A DNA stretch of 64,000 nt from Nocardia sp. BMG111209. Lineage in GTDB: Bacteria > Actinomycetota > Actinomycetes > Mycobacteriales > Mycobacteriaceae. The notes under the pieces are model-generated. The model saw only the letters and a program-made list of their open reading frames with translations. It had not been told where the DNA came from and ran no database searches. Of this stretch, positions 10,046 through 19,427 are shown in pieces. A program made the translations under genes and the position numbers. The stretch is taken from positions 1,860,001 to 1,924,000 of the forward strand of contig NZ_KB907307.1 in assembly GCF_000381925.1 (NCBI RefSeq). The letters run 5' to 3'. Position 1 is the first letter of the stretch. Every line of letters starts with the position of its first letter.

Positions 10046-10386
10046 CGCTCGCGTACCTCATTCCACTAAAGTCCGATAGTTCAGCTCTACCGGATACCGT
10101 GGCGTCGGCTCAAACCTTCGCACCGGATTCGCAGAGTCGTGTGTGGTGCTTACACAAATCTGTGCAAGCGACCGCGCGCCGTGACGGACCCGGCCCGATC
10201 GGCCTCGACGGCCTGTTCCGGCGCCGGAAGCCCGCCGACTGTGATGCTAGTCCGGGAGGCCTCCGACCTGCCCGGCCCGTCGCGGTCCCGCACCCCCTGC
10301 GTGAAGACACCCCGGGTCCGACGGCGTGTCGAGCGCATCGGCGACCGCGCGGGACCTGCCCGCCGGCGGCTCGGTAACCTGACACG
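10046..10386. promoter_or_regulatory. Divergent promoter region of mutA and the TVP38 gene, with a 20-bp palindrome
   Basis: This 341-bp gap separates divergent genes and shows no convincing coding frame. The clearest element is CTTACACAAATCTGTGCAAG at 10149-10168: eight-base arms, one mismatch, four-base centre, lying 103 bp upstream of the mutA start. It is of the right size for a dimeric regulator site. GC-rich sequence fills 10170-10380. I cannot assign promoters confidently. Confidence 0.45.
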
Positions 10387-11061
10387 GTGCTGAGCAAGTT
10401 CCGGGATCCCCGCACGCTGGTGGCGCTGGCGGTGGTGGTGGCACTGGTAGCGGTCGCGCTGCTGGCGCCGCATCCGTCCCCGCAGCAGATCCGGGACTGG
10501 GCGAAATCCGCCGGGCCGCTGTTTCCGCTGGTGTTCCTCTCGGTGCACACCATCGTGACGATCGCGCCGTTCCCGCGCACGGTGTTCACGCTCAGCGCGG
10601 GCCTGCTGTTCGGCCCGGTCCTCGGCGTCGCCGTGGCGCTCACGGCCACCACGATCAGCGCGATCCTGGCACTGCTGCTGGTCCGGGCACTGGACCGGGA
10701 TCAGGTGGCCGCGCGGTTGACGCATCCGGCGGTGCGGGCGGTGGACCGGCGGCTGGCACGACGCGGCTGGCTCGCGGTCGGCTCGCTGCGGCTGATCGCC
10801 CCGGTGCCGTTCTCGGTGATCAACTACTGCGCCGGGCTGTCCTCGGTGCGGATGCTGCCCTATGTCCTGGCCACCGTGGTCGGCATCGTGCCCGGCACGA
10901 TCGGCGTGGTGGTACTCGGCGACGCGCTGACCGGCCGGACCGATCCGGCGCTGCTGGTGCTGTCGGGGGTGTGCATCGCGATCGGCGTGATCGGGCTGAT
11001 CGTCGACGCGCGGTGGCCGGTGGACGAGGTCGCCCCGGAACCGGCCGAGGTACGGCCCTAG
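10387..11061 (+). CDS. TVP38/TMEM64 (VTT domain) membrane protein
   Basis: A 224-residue integral membrane protein with about five hydrophobic segments: residues 11-27, 43-60, 68-95, 140-165 and 185-205. The VTT/SNARE-associated motif is seen as FPRTVFTLSAGLLFGPVLG, followed later by RLIAPVPFSVINYCAGLS, the usual signature of this DedA-related family. Members may act as lipid scramblases or transporters; the exact role is unknown. It starts at GTG with only a weak ribosome-binding site. Its stop codon shares a CTAG with the stop of the convergent toxin gene. Confidence 0.85.
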   Translation: MLSKFRDPRTLVALAVVVALVAVALLAPHPSPQQIRDWAKSAGPLFPLVFLSVHTIVTIAPFPRTVFTLSAGLLFGPVLGVAVALTATTISAILALLLVRALDRDQVAARLTHPAVRAVDRRLARRGWLAVGSLRLIAPVPFSVINYCAGLSSVRMLPYVLATVVGIVPGTIGVVVLGDALTGRTDPALLVLSGVCIAIGVIGLIVDARWPVDEVAPEPAEVRP

Positions 11062-11381
11062 AGCCCGATACCCGCGCGCAGCCGCGCGTCGAGGGCCTCG
11101 GATTCCTCCTCGGTGAGCGTGCCGATCGGGCCGCTGAGCCAGGGCCGGTACACCGGATGCAATTCCAGTGCGTCGGCCCACCCGTGCTCGGTGTGCGTGG
11201 CCAGCAGGTGGCCGGGATCGGCCTCGGAGAGCGGCACCACGTGCAGCCAGCGGTAGGGCGAGTCGAGCACCGCCGGATCGGACACCACGATCACGGCCCG
11301 CTGCCGGGGCAGGGCCTCCCCCTCGGGGTTGGTGGGTGCGCAGTTCCAGACCTCGCCGCGCATCATGCGTGGCTCCGCCAT
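11058..11381 (-). CDS. MazF/PemK-family toxin (endoribonuclease)
   Basis: A 107-residue protein beginning MAEPRMMRGEVWNCAP, followed by QRAVIVVSDPAVLDS and HVVPLSE, the usual order of MazF/PemK toxins (RGEVW start, central hydrophobic strand with the substrate-binding region). Such toxins cleave mRNA or tRNA at specific short sites to arrest growth. The start overlaps the stop of the upstream antitoxin gene as TGATG, so expression is translationally coupled. A second start at MMRGEVW is possible. Function as an active toxin is inferred from the pair. Confidence 0.82.
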   Translation of the reverse strand: MAEPRMMRGEVWNCAPTNPEGEALPRQRAVIVVSDPAVLDSPYRWLHVVPLSEADPGHLLATHTEHGWADALELHPVYRPWLSGPIGTLTEEESEALDARLRAGIGL

Positions 11382-11611
11382 CAGCGCTCGCCGTGCGCGA
11401 GCCGCGCCTGTTCCGCCGCGGCCGCGGTCGTGGTCAGCGCGTCGTCCTCCGGCACGATGGGCATGTGGGCGAGGCTGTCGCGGACCAGATCCCGGCGCAC
11501 GGCCTCGTTGATCACCGCCGACACCGATCGGCCCTGGGCCGCCGCCGCCCGGGTCACCCATTCGTAGACCGTCGCGTCCAGGCTCACCGTCAGCCGCGTC
11601 GTCTTGCCCAT
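11381..11611 (-). CDS. Ribbon-helix-helix antitoxin
   Basis: A 76-residue protein whose N-terminus, TTRLTVSLDATVYEWVTRAA, is a ribbon-helix-helix DNA-binding domain (beta strand plus two helices, residues about 3-45). The C-terminal tail is acidic/alanine-rich, as expected for a toxin-neutralising segment. It precedes and overlaps the MazF-like gene. It should repress its own promoter with the toxin as co-repressor. Confidence 0.8.
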   Translation of the reverse strand: MGKTTRLTVSLDATVYEWVTRAAAAQGRSVSAVINEAVRRDLVRDSLAHMPIVPEDDALTTTAAAAEQARLAHGER

Positions 11612-11636
11612 GCCGCCGAGGATACGGGCGCGACCG

Positions 11637-12683
11637 TCAGTTTCCGGGCAGCCCGAGCCCGCGCGCCAGGGTCGGCCACGACTTCTTCAGTTCGTCCTGC
11701 CAGTAACCCCACGAGTGGGTGCCGGTCGGCTGGAAGTCGTAGGTGGCCGGAATGCCGAGCTGGTCGAGGCGGGTCTGCAGATTGTGCGCGCAGTAGTCGG
11801 TCGCCGTCTCCAGCACGCCGCCGACGGCGACCTGATTGGCCAGCCCGCCGACCCCGGGCAGGCCGTACGGGTTGTTCAGGGTGTCGTACCGGCCGGGCAG
11901 GCCGGAACCGTTGGAGATGAACAGATTCAGGCCGCGCAACTGGTCGGCGTGGACGTACGGGTCGTTGGCCGCCCACATCGGATCGTCCTGCGGGCCGTAC
12001 ATGTTGTCGGGACTGGCACCGCCGTCGGCGAGCACCAGGGTGACGAAATCGTGCCCGACATGGTCGCTGATCTGGGCGCATCCCGACAGCGAGGCCGCCG
12101 AGCGGTACAGGCCCGGGGCGGCGATCGGCAATTGCAGCACCGAGGTGCCCGACATCGACAGCCCGGCGATCGCGTTGGCGCCGGTGGCGCCGAGCGAGCG
12201 GTCGATCAGCGGCGGCAGCTCCTCGGTGAGGAAGGTCTTCCACTTGTTCACGCCGAGTACGGGATCCGGTGCGCGCCAATCGGTGTAATAGCTCCACTGC
12301 CCCCCGATCGGCTCGACCACGTTGACGTGTTTCCCGCCGAGGAAGCCCAGGACGTCGGTGCGAGCGTTCCAGGTGGCGGTGTCCTCACCGCCACCCGCGC
12401 CGTTGAGCAGGTACAGCGTCGGCGCCGGCGTGCCGGTATCGGCCGGACGTTGCACGAAGACCTCGATGTCCTTGTCCATCGCCGCGGAGTACACCTGCAG
12501 GGTCAGGCCGCCGCCGTCGGCCGCCTGCACACTGTCGATCCGGGAGCCGTCGCCGGAGGTGCCGGCCGCGGGTAGCGCGACGGGGTCGGCGGACGCCGGA
12601 CCGGCGACGAGCGGCGCGAGGGCGAGCACGACCGCCAGGGTTGCGGACAGTGCGAGGCTCGCTCGTGATCTCGGCAGTCGCAC
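11637..12683 (-). CDS. Secreted Ag85-like mycolyltransferase/esterase
   Basis: A 348-residue alpha/beta-hydrolase of the antigen 85/esterase D family. A signal peptide occupies about residues 1-33 (hydrophobic core LALSATLAVVLALAPLVAG, cleavage after PASA). The nucleophile serine sits in AGLSMSGTSVLQL and the C-terminal histidine in TGTHSWGYWQDEL. Family enzymes transfer mycolates to trehalose and arabinogalactan in the cell envelope. A canonical antigen 85 serine motif reads GLSMAGSS, so this is a divergent paralogue and could be another envelope esterase. It appears monocistronic. Confidence 0.85.
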   Translation of the reverse strand: MRLPRSRASLALSATLAVVLALAPLVAGPASADPVALPAAGTSGDGSRIDSVQAADGGGLTLQVYSAAMDKDIEVFVQRPADTGTPAPTLYLLNGAGGGEDTATWNARTDVLGFLGGKHVNVVEPIGGQWSYYTDWRAPDPVLGVNKWKTFLTEELPPLIDRSLGATGANAIAGLSMSGTSVLQLPIAAPGLYRSAASLSGCAQISDHVGHDFVTLVLADGGASPDNMYGPQDDPMWAANDPYVHADQLRGLNLFISNGSGLPGRYDTLNNPYGLPGVGGLANQVAVGGVLETATDYCAHNLQTRLDQLGIPATYDFQPTGTHSWGYWQDELKKSWPTLARGLGLPGN

Positions 12684-12815
12684 GCCGTAACTCCTTCGGA
12701 AACAGTTGCTTTCACGGTTCGAGAACTACAGCGGCTACGCTGCCCGACCCGGATGAAGGCAGTCTGCAACCCAGCTGGGGAATTGCTGAGAGCGATACGA
12801 CACGCGATCAACGAC

Positions 12816-12857
12816 CGAAGGACCCGTCGCGCGGAATTCCGCGCGACGGGTCCTTCG
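12816..12857. terminator. Strong intrinsic terminator-like 42-bp perfect palindrome
   Basis: Two 21-base arms starting CGAAGGACCCGTCGCGCGGA meet without a spacer and are perfectly self-complementary. It lies 23 bp downstream of the Rpf-like gene stop and 132 bp upstream of the esterase gene start, both read leftward, so it should end rpf transcription. There is no long T-tract, as is common in actinobacteria. Confidence 0.75.
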
Positions 12858-12880
12858 AATCTCTTCGCGGTAACGTGGAA

Positions 12881-13581
<701 letters not shown>

Positions 13582-16095
13582 TCACTGCGGGTCGCCGGGC
13601 TCCGGCAGCGGCCAGCGACCGAAGCGGGGACGTCCTGGTCGGTGGTCTTCGGGCAGGCCACCGGACATCTTCGCGAGTCGACCTTCGATCTGGGTCAGAT
13701 ACACACCGGCGAGGCGAAGCGGCAGGTGGTCTTCGGTACCGCTCTTCGAATCCGGCCCGGCACCGGTTTCGGGCACCGGCTGCGGCTCCGGCGGCTCCGG
13801 CTCCGGCCGTGGTACCGGCTCCGGACCTGGCAGCGGCCCAGACTCCGACTCCGGCAGCGGCACGGTCTCCAAGTTCGGCAGCGGCACGGACTCCGGGGCG
13901 GGTGGCGGTACAGTCGCGACTTTCCGCGCCTCGGCACGCCGGGTATCCGCTTCCGAGATCCCTGCTCGCACCTCGGCCCGCCGGTTCGCCGCGCTCGACA
14001 CGATTTCCCGCAGTTCGGCGCGCTGGGTCTCTGCCGCGGCAAGCCAGCCCGCCGCCTGCCGGAGCACCTCCCCCTCGGTGAGGTCGCCGTCCAGCAGCAG
14101 GCCGGCGCATTCCGGCACCACCAGCATCGCCGAACCCAGATGTTGCAGGCAGCGGGCGGTACCCAGCCGATGTTCCAACGCTCGGTATCCGTCAAGTGCG
14201 GTCTGCCAGCAGCGCAGCGCGCGACGCGGTTCGCCCCGCATCCACCACAGCACGCCCATCAGCTCGAAGGTGTGTGCTCGCCCCGACGGGTCCCGGCCTC
14301 GGTCGGTCAATGCCTGCGCCAGCGTGAGGCGATTCCACGCGGCATCCGGATGGCCGAGTCGCAGGTGCAGGGTGGCCGTCTCGAGCAGCAGCGTCACCTG
14401 TCCCGGTACGTCGGGGCGCACCGAATGCGACCACGCGTACTCCAGATGTGCCAGGACCTCGTCGCGCAGCCGCAGGACTTCGCTCATTCCATCGGCGTCG
14501 GTCAGGGCGGTTCCCAAGAGTCCGGCAGCCGTGGCGTCGGCGAGCAGTTCGCGTGCCTTCCGATGTTCCCAGCGCACTCGCAGGCTCCAGTGGTACCGGA
14601 ACGGCCGGATCCATCGGCGACGAGTTCCGGGGTCGTTCAGCCGAATCCGGACCATCGCGTCGATCTCGGGGAAGCGGGTGTCGTCCACGATCGACTTCAT
14701 CTGTGAGTCGATCCCGTAAGCGTCCTCGCCCAACCCGATACGCGCGTGCCACAGATCGAGCGCGTCCGCGATCCGCGCCAGATCCACCACCGCCGCCTCG
14801 GACAGGGCCGGCCGGCCGGTAGCACCAGCACTGCGCACCCGACCCGTGCCGGTGGTCGGTTCCTCTTCCGAAGCCCCGGTCGCCGAGGGTTCCTCAGCCT
14901 CCGGGCCCGACACCTCCGCCGGTGTTTCCGCCGGCCCCGGCGGATCGGCCGGACCCTCGGCGGACCGAACCGTCGGCACCACCGAACCCGATTCGGTGGG
15001 CGGCATCTCGGACGACCGATCGCCCGAACCCGACTCCGGGGCCGATGTCTCGGACGGCCGATCACCCGAACCCTGCTCGGGGGCCGAAGCCTTGGACGGC
15101 TGACCGCCCGAGCCCGACTCGGAGACCGGCGTCCCGGACGGCCGATCACCCGAACCCGTACCGGCGAACAGGCGTAACGGTGATCCCGGGCCGACCACGG
15201 TTCGCGTCACTGCGCGCAGCCACTCCAGCAACGTCGGGCGCAGACACTTCCGAACATGTTCGGCAGCAACCGGTTTCGGCGCAGGGTACTTCTCCGCGCA
15301 GGCCGAGATCAAGTGCCGCAGATCATCGGCCTCCGCGAGGAACCAGCGCTGGGCACCGGCGCTGAGTTCGACGGAGTCGAGCGCCACCGCCCAGCGGGAG
15401 GCGCGGTCGGCGTAGTGGCGCAGCAACTCCTGTAGTGCGGCGGGCCACTGTTCGGTCCGGGCCACTTCGAGGGCGTCGGGTAGTTCCGGTTTTCCGGAGT
15501 GGGTTAGGCGATCACGGCCCGCGGCGGTGAGTACGTGACTGTCCCGCAGGCGATTGATCTCACGGAGCACGGTGGTGTTCGGCTGCGAACCTCGCTCGTA
15601 GGGAAGAACTCTCGTCGCGGAGAGCATCGCGGCGACGACGTCATACAGCGCGCTGACCTCGAACACGTCCACCGGCAGATCGCGCAGCACCGCCGCGATG
15701 ATGTCGCCGTCCTCCGCCTCGCTTTCCGGCACTGTGTCGTTTCCGCTCACCGCCGGCATACCTTTCGGCAGAGGCGGTGGTTGCACCAGGTCGGCGGTCA
15801 ACGCCAGTTCCTGCGTGATGCGCCAGCGTTCGCGGATATCGGTGACCCATCGCCACATCACATAGCCGACCGCCGCCACCACGAGGGCGACCGCAACCCA
15901 CAGCCGCACCTGTCCGAACAGCGCCGCCAACGGGCTGTCTGTGAGTGCGCCCTCGACCAGTTTGCCGGCGAATTCGAGCAGGATCTCACCGCCGAGGAGG
16001 GCCGGTGGGCCGATCAGGCCGAGCCACAACAGGGTTCGCGGCGGAGTGATCAGCGAGGCCCGGGAGCGGTGCTCGGTGCGGTTGTCCGGGCTCAC
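13582..16095 (-). CDS. Membrane-anchored large protein with low-complexity linkers and helical-repeat C-terminus
   Basis: An 837-residue protein of unknown function. Two membrane segments lie near residues 21-42 and 64-80, placing the rest on one side of the membrane. Residues about 130-200 resemble a small winged-helix-like region (SALYDVVAAML, then LREINRLRDSHVLTAAGRDRL). Residues about 312-425 are a repetitive Ser/Gly/Glu linker with SGSGDRPSE-type units. Residues about 430-740 are alpha-helical with TPR-like spacing (HLRLGHPDAAWNRLTLAQAL). A Pro/Glu repeat precedes a short C-terminal block. It begins at GTG overlapping the permease stop (GTGA), so it is the last gene of a coupled three-gene operon. 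A longer open frame upstream is a shadow of the permease. Confidence 0.7.
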   Translation of the reverse strand: MSPDNRTEHRSRASLITPPRTLLWLGLIGPPALLGGEILLEFAGKLVEGALTDSPLAALFGQVRLWVAVALVVAAVGYVMWRWVTDIRERWRITQELALTADLVQPPPLPKGMPAVSGNDTVPESEAEDGDIIAAVLRDLPVDVFEVSALYDVVAAMLSATRVLPYERGSQPNTTVLREINRLRDSHVLTAAGRDRLTHSGKPELPDALEVARTEQWPAALQELLRHYADRASRWAVALDSVELSAGAQRWFLAEADDLRHLISACAEKYPAPKPVAAEHVRKCLRPTLLEWLRAVTRTVVGPGSPLRLFAGTGSGDRPSGTPVSESGSGGQPSKASAPEQGSGDRPSETSAPESGSGDRSSEMPPTESGSVVPTVRSAEGPADPPGPAETPAEVSGPEAEEPSATGASEEEPTTGTGRVRSAGATGRPALSEAAVVDLARIADALDLWHARIGLGEDAYGIDSQMKSIVDDTRFPEIDAMVRIRLNDPGTRRRWIRPFRYHWSLRVRWEHRKARELLADATAAGLLGTALTDADGMSEVLRLRDEVLAHLEYAWSHSVRPDVPGQVTLLLETATLHLRLGHPDAAWNRLTLAQALTDRGRDPSGRAHTFELMGVLWWMRGEPRRALRCWQTALDGYRALEHRLGTARCLQHLGSAMLVVPECAGLLLDGDLTEGEVLRQAAGWLAAAETQRAELREIVSSAANRRAEVRAGISEADTRRAEARKVATVPPPAPESVPLPNLETVPLPESESGPLPGPEPVPRPEPEPPEPQPVPETGAGPDSKSGTEDHLPLRLAGVYLTQIEGRLAKMSGGLPEDHRPGRPRFGRWPLPEPGDPQ

Positions 16096-18005
16096 CGCAG
16101 CACCCCGCCGGAGAGGCCGGGCACCAGGAACCGCCGCCAGGTGAACAGCAACAGCAACACCGGTGGCACCGCCGAGATCAGCGCCCCCGCCGCGAGATAG
16201 CCCGTCTTCTCGTTGAACTCGCGCGCCTCGCCCCACAGCAGCACCGACCACGGGCTGACGTCGGCGCCGCTGACCAGCAGACCGACGAAGAAGTCGTTCC
16301 ACACCTGGATCAGTTCCAGCACCGCGACCGCGCCGACCGCGGGTCGGGCGCGCCACATCATCTCCAGCACATCCGATACGGGGACGCTCGAACCGCGCGG
16401 CGCGTCGGCCTCCGGACTGTCCGGCGGCGGCAGCAGGGCGCCGCGCAGGATCAGGACCGCCATCGGCAATCCGATCGCGGCGTGCACGAGAATCAGTGTC
16501 GCACGGGACAATCCGGTGAGGCCCAGCGATTCGGCCGCCTGCCGGATCGGGCCGACGTACAACTGCGCGGGCAGAACCGCGAGCACCACCAGCAGGATCA
16601 CGCTCGAACGCGCCGCGGGTCGTTCGGGCCGCAACGCGGCGAGTTGGTAGGCGACCGGCAGCGCGGCCCCGAGCGTCAGCGCCGTCGCCCAGGCCGCCAC
16701 CTCGAAGGTGTTCTGCAGTGCGCGCCACAAGGTTTCGTCGTGCCAGATACTGTTGGCGCCGTAGAACCCCGGCCCACCGGTACCGGTGAAGCCGACCACC
16801 AGCAGCAGGACCAGCGGCGACAGCACCACCACCGTGGGAATCCATACCCGCAGTTGCTGCCACCACGGCAACAGCTTCCGCACGGGATCGCGGCGCGGCG
16901 CGGACCGGACCCAGCTGGTGCGCAGCTTGCCCGCGTCGATCTGCAACACCCACACGGTCAGGCCGACGATGACGACCAGCGGGATCGCGTAGGCCGCCGC
17001 ACGGCCGGGGTGGGGATCGCCGGTAGCCAGCCGCCACCAGTGCACGGTCGCACTGTCCAGCGAATATTGGAGTGCGCCGGGTACCGCGATCAGTACAGCG
17101 TCGAATACCCGGGCCGCGGCGATCACCGAACCCAGGCCGATCACGAGAACGACCGGCCGCACCATCAGCACCAGCCGGTACCACAAGATCCTGCCGCCCG
17201 GCCCGTCGATATGCCCACGGCGCACCGGATCGGCCTCCACCGCCGCGACCGCGCCCCGGAACAGGACGAGGATCACCCCGAACCACGTCCACAGGAATGC
17301 CATGAACAGCGCACCCATGTACCAGACATATTCGCCGGCAATGCCTTTCACCAATCCGGCGGTCTCCGCCCAGCCGACGACGAGACGGGCCGCCACGCCG
17401 GTGGCGAAGGCCGACACCCCGAACGGCAGTACCACCGGCCAGGACATCCACCAGGTGTTACGCCACTGCCACGCCACCCAAAATCCGACCCAGAGCATGA
17501 CCAGCATCAACGCCACCCACAGCAGGGTGCGCCCGTACGCGCCGCGACCCGCGGGCCCGAGTTCGATCGTCACCTCGATCGCCGCGAGGGCCGCGAACGC
17601 GAATGCCAACGGCCAGGCTGCGAACAGACCCGCTCTCACGAGGGCGCGGAGCCGAGGACGCGCCTGCGGTACCGGCTTCTCTCCCGGTGGTTCTGCACTG
17701 TCCGTCTGCGGGACGCCGACTTTCGCCAGTCGTGGCGTGATGTCGTGCCGCCACAGCAGTACCAGCGCGATCGCGGCGAGTGCGAACACCGCGCACCACT
17801 CGACCAGGCGAAGGTCTGCCCGCAGTGCTCGCTCGACGGTGAATCCCGCTGGGACCACGAGCAACAACAGCACCAGTACCGCCGCCGGGATATACAACAG
17901 CAGCGACAGCCACGGCCACCGGCGACCGGCGTGCAGCGGGCCCGCCATCCGGCGGGTCGAGACCTCCAGTCTCAGGTTGTGCGCGACGATCTCACCGTCG
18001 GTCAT
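16092..18005 (-). CDS. Fused two-part ABC-type (MalF/MalG-like) permease
   Basis: A 637-residue polytopic membrane protein that looks like two binding-protein-dependent permease halves joined. The first half has a divergent EAA-type loop around AAVEADPVRRGHIDGPGG followed by the usual hydrophobic RPVVLVIGLGSVIAAARVFDA. The second has GLTGLSRATLILVHAAIGLP and then VSDVLEMMWRARPAVGAVAV, resembling MalG. Such permeases pass sugars or other solutes across the membrane. The start ATG overlaps the solute-binding protein stop (ATGA), and its stop overlaps the next gene (GTGA). No ATPase gene is adjacent, and the EAA loops are degenerate, so transport must use a shared ATPase or the protein has a different role. 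Confidence 0.75.
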   Translation of the reverse strand: MTDGEIVAHNLRLEVSTRRMAGPLHAGRRWPWLSLLLYIPAAVLVLLLLVVPAGFTVERALRADLRLVEWCAVFALAAIALVLLWRHDITPRLAKVGVPQTDSAEPPGEKPVPQARPRLRALVRAGLFAAWPLAFAFAALAAIEVTIELGPAGRGAYGRTLLWVALMLVMLWVGFWVAWQWRNTWWMSWPVVLPFGVSAFATGVAARLVVGWAETAGLVKGIAGEYVWYMGALFMAFLWTWFGVILVLFRGAVAAVEADPVRRGHIDGPGGRILWYRLVLMVRPVVLVIGLGSVIAAARVFDAVLIAVPGALQYSLDSATVHWWRLATGDPHPGRAAAYAIPLVVIVGLTVWVLQIDAGKLRTSWVRSAPRRDPVRKLLPWWQQLRVWIPTVVVLSPLVLLLVVGFTGTGGPGFYGANSIWHDETLWRALQNTFEVAAWATALTLGAALPVAYQLAALRPERPAARSSVILLVVLAVLPAQLYVGPIRQAAESLGLTGLSRATLILVHAAIGLPMAVLILRGALLPPPDSPEADAPRGSSVPVSDVLEMMWRARPAVGAVAVLELIQVWNDFFVGLLVSGADVSPWSVLLWGEAREFNEKTGYLAAGALISAVPPVLLLLFTWRRFLVPGLSGGVLR

Positions 18006-19321
18006 CGGAAACTCTTCTCGACCGCGACCATCCCGTCCACCGCTCGGTGCGCCGCCTCCTCGGGGTGACGACCGGTTCCGACGTCCTTCAGCAGGTCGGT
18101 GAGGACCTGCCACAAGCCGTTGCGGCGGCCGGCCGGGCCCATCATGTCGGCGAGGCCGAAGGCGTCCCATTTGTTGAGATCCGGAGCCAGATCCGTCAGT
18201 ATCGGCCAGTCGGGCAGCGGCTCGGACCCCCGGCGCGGCACCAGGAATCCACCCGGGTTCTCAACCCAGGAGGCGGTGGCATTCGGCGCGGACAGCCGGG
18301 TGACGAGGTCCACCGCGGCGGTGCTGGCATTCGCGGTCATCACCATGACGTCGCCACCGCCGATTCGCGGAGCGGCCTTGTCCGGGGCAACCGCCGGGAA
18401 CCAGGTCACGCCGACCTCGTGTTCGGGCCGCCGGGCCCGGGCCATCGCACTGCGCACGATGGGCGCGGCGAAATCGGGGGCGGCCACCATGGCGGCCTTC
18501 CGATGTTCGAAGACGGCGCGTACCGCGTCGGGGAACTGAAGGGTCAGCGCGCGACCGACCCCACCGGGGAGCACACCCGGCGCACCCCACAGGGAACCCA
18601 GCCGAGTGAATATATCCTTCATCAGTTCGGTGTCCCAATTCCGTGGATCACCGGCCCAACTCGCGTCCTGGAGAATCCGATACTCCTCGGGTGACCAGCT
18701 GTCGAGGACGTTCTCGAACATATCGGCCAGCACCCAGCCGTCGGCGGCGCCGAGGGCCAGCAGCGCGCGACCGGGCGCGACCCGAGCCGACCAGTCCGCT
18801 ACGGTCCAGCCCGGCGGCAGGGCCCCGCCGGCGAAGGCCGTCCGGTCGTACCACAGCAGCGATTTGGCGGCCGACTTGAACGGCACGGCATGCGGTTCGC
18901 CGCGCGGCCAGAGCAGTTTCCGCCAGGGTCTCGTGTAGTTGAGCCGTTCGTCGTCGTCGACGTGGTTCTGGCCGTCGGTGGACCACAGACTCACCGGAAC
19001 CGATTTCAACCGCCCGATCGGCTGGGACCTGACCTCGCCGACGGTGGGCAGCATGACGATCTCGGGCGCCGAGCTGCGGCGGGCCGACAACGCCGTATCG
19101 ATCTCGTCGCCGAGGGGCACGACCTCGATCGCGGCATCGGCGCCGGGGGCCGCCCGCGGAAGACCGTCGAGTACCTTGCGGAAGGCCCGGAGCTCGTCGC
19201 CGCTCCACGGCACCGCGATGCGGACCGCCGTGGAGCCGCCACTACTCGATACGCGGGACGCACAACCGGTCAGGACCGGTGCCAGCACCCCCGCACGCAG
19301 AATCGTCCGCCGCGAAACCAT
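18002..19321 (-). CDS. Extracellular solute-binding lipoprotein
   Basis: A 439-residue type 1 solute-binding protein. The N-terminus has a twin-arginine pair (SRRTILRAG) and a lipobox LTGC, with the lipidated cysteine at residue 19. The mature part shows family features such as AVPFKSAAKSLLWYDRTAF in the N-lobe and WFPAVAP...GGGDVMVM in the hinge. It should sit on the outer face of the membrane and deliver solute to the fused permease, whose start codon overlaps its stop. The ligand is unknown; related proteins bind oligosaccharides. It is the first gene of the operon. Confidence 0.85.
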   Translation of the reverse strand: MVSRRTILRAGVLAPVLTGCASRVSSSGGSTAVRIAVPWSGDELRAFRKVLDGLPRAAPGADAAIEVVPLGDEIDTALSARRSSAPEIVMLPTVGEVRSQPIGRLKSVPVSLWSTDGQNHVDDDERLNYTRPWRKLLWPRGEPHAVPFKSAAKSLLWYDRTAFAGGALPPGWTVADWSARVAPGRALLALGAADGWVLADMFENVLDSWSPEEYRILQDASWAGDPRNWDTELMKDIFTRLGSLWGAPGVLPGGVGRALTLQFPDAVRAVFEHRKAAMVAAPDFAAPIVRSAMARARRPEHEVGVTWFPAVAPDKAAPRIGGGDVMVMTANASTAAVDLVTRLSAPNATASWVENPGGFLVPRRGSEPLPDWPILTDLAPDLNKWDAFGLADMMGPAGRRNGLWQVLTDLLKDVGTGRHPEEAAHRAVDGMVAVEKSFR

Positions 19322-19427
19322 ATTCCCCCATCACCGCATACCACGCACGCCGGTGTTACTTGTAGGGGAAACCTTAACGGCCGCAACGGGTTCGCAGCGA
19401 CGAAATGCGAGATTCCGAGCCGGGTAC

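Noticed and set aside
13582..17451. A single 1289-residue minus-strand protein
   Set aside because: Its first 452 codons are out-of-frame to the permease gene and Arg/Gly-rich; the real gene starts at the GTG overlapping the permease stop.
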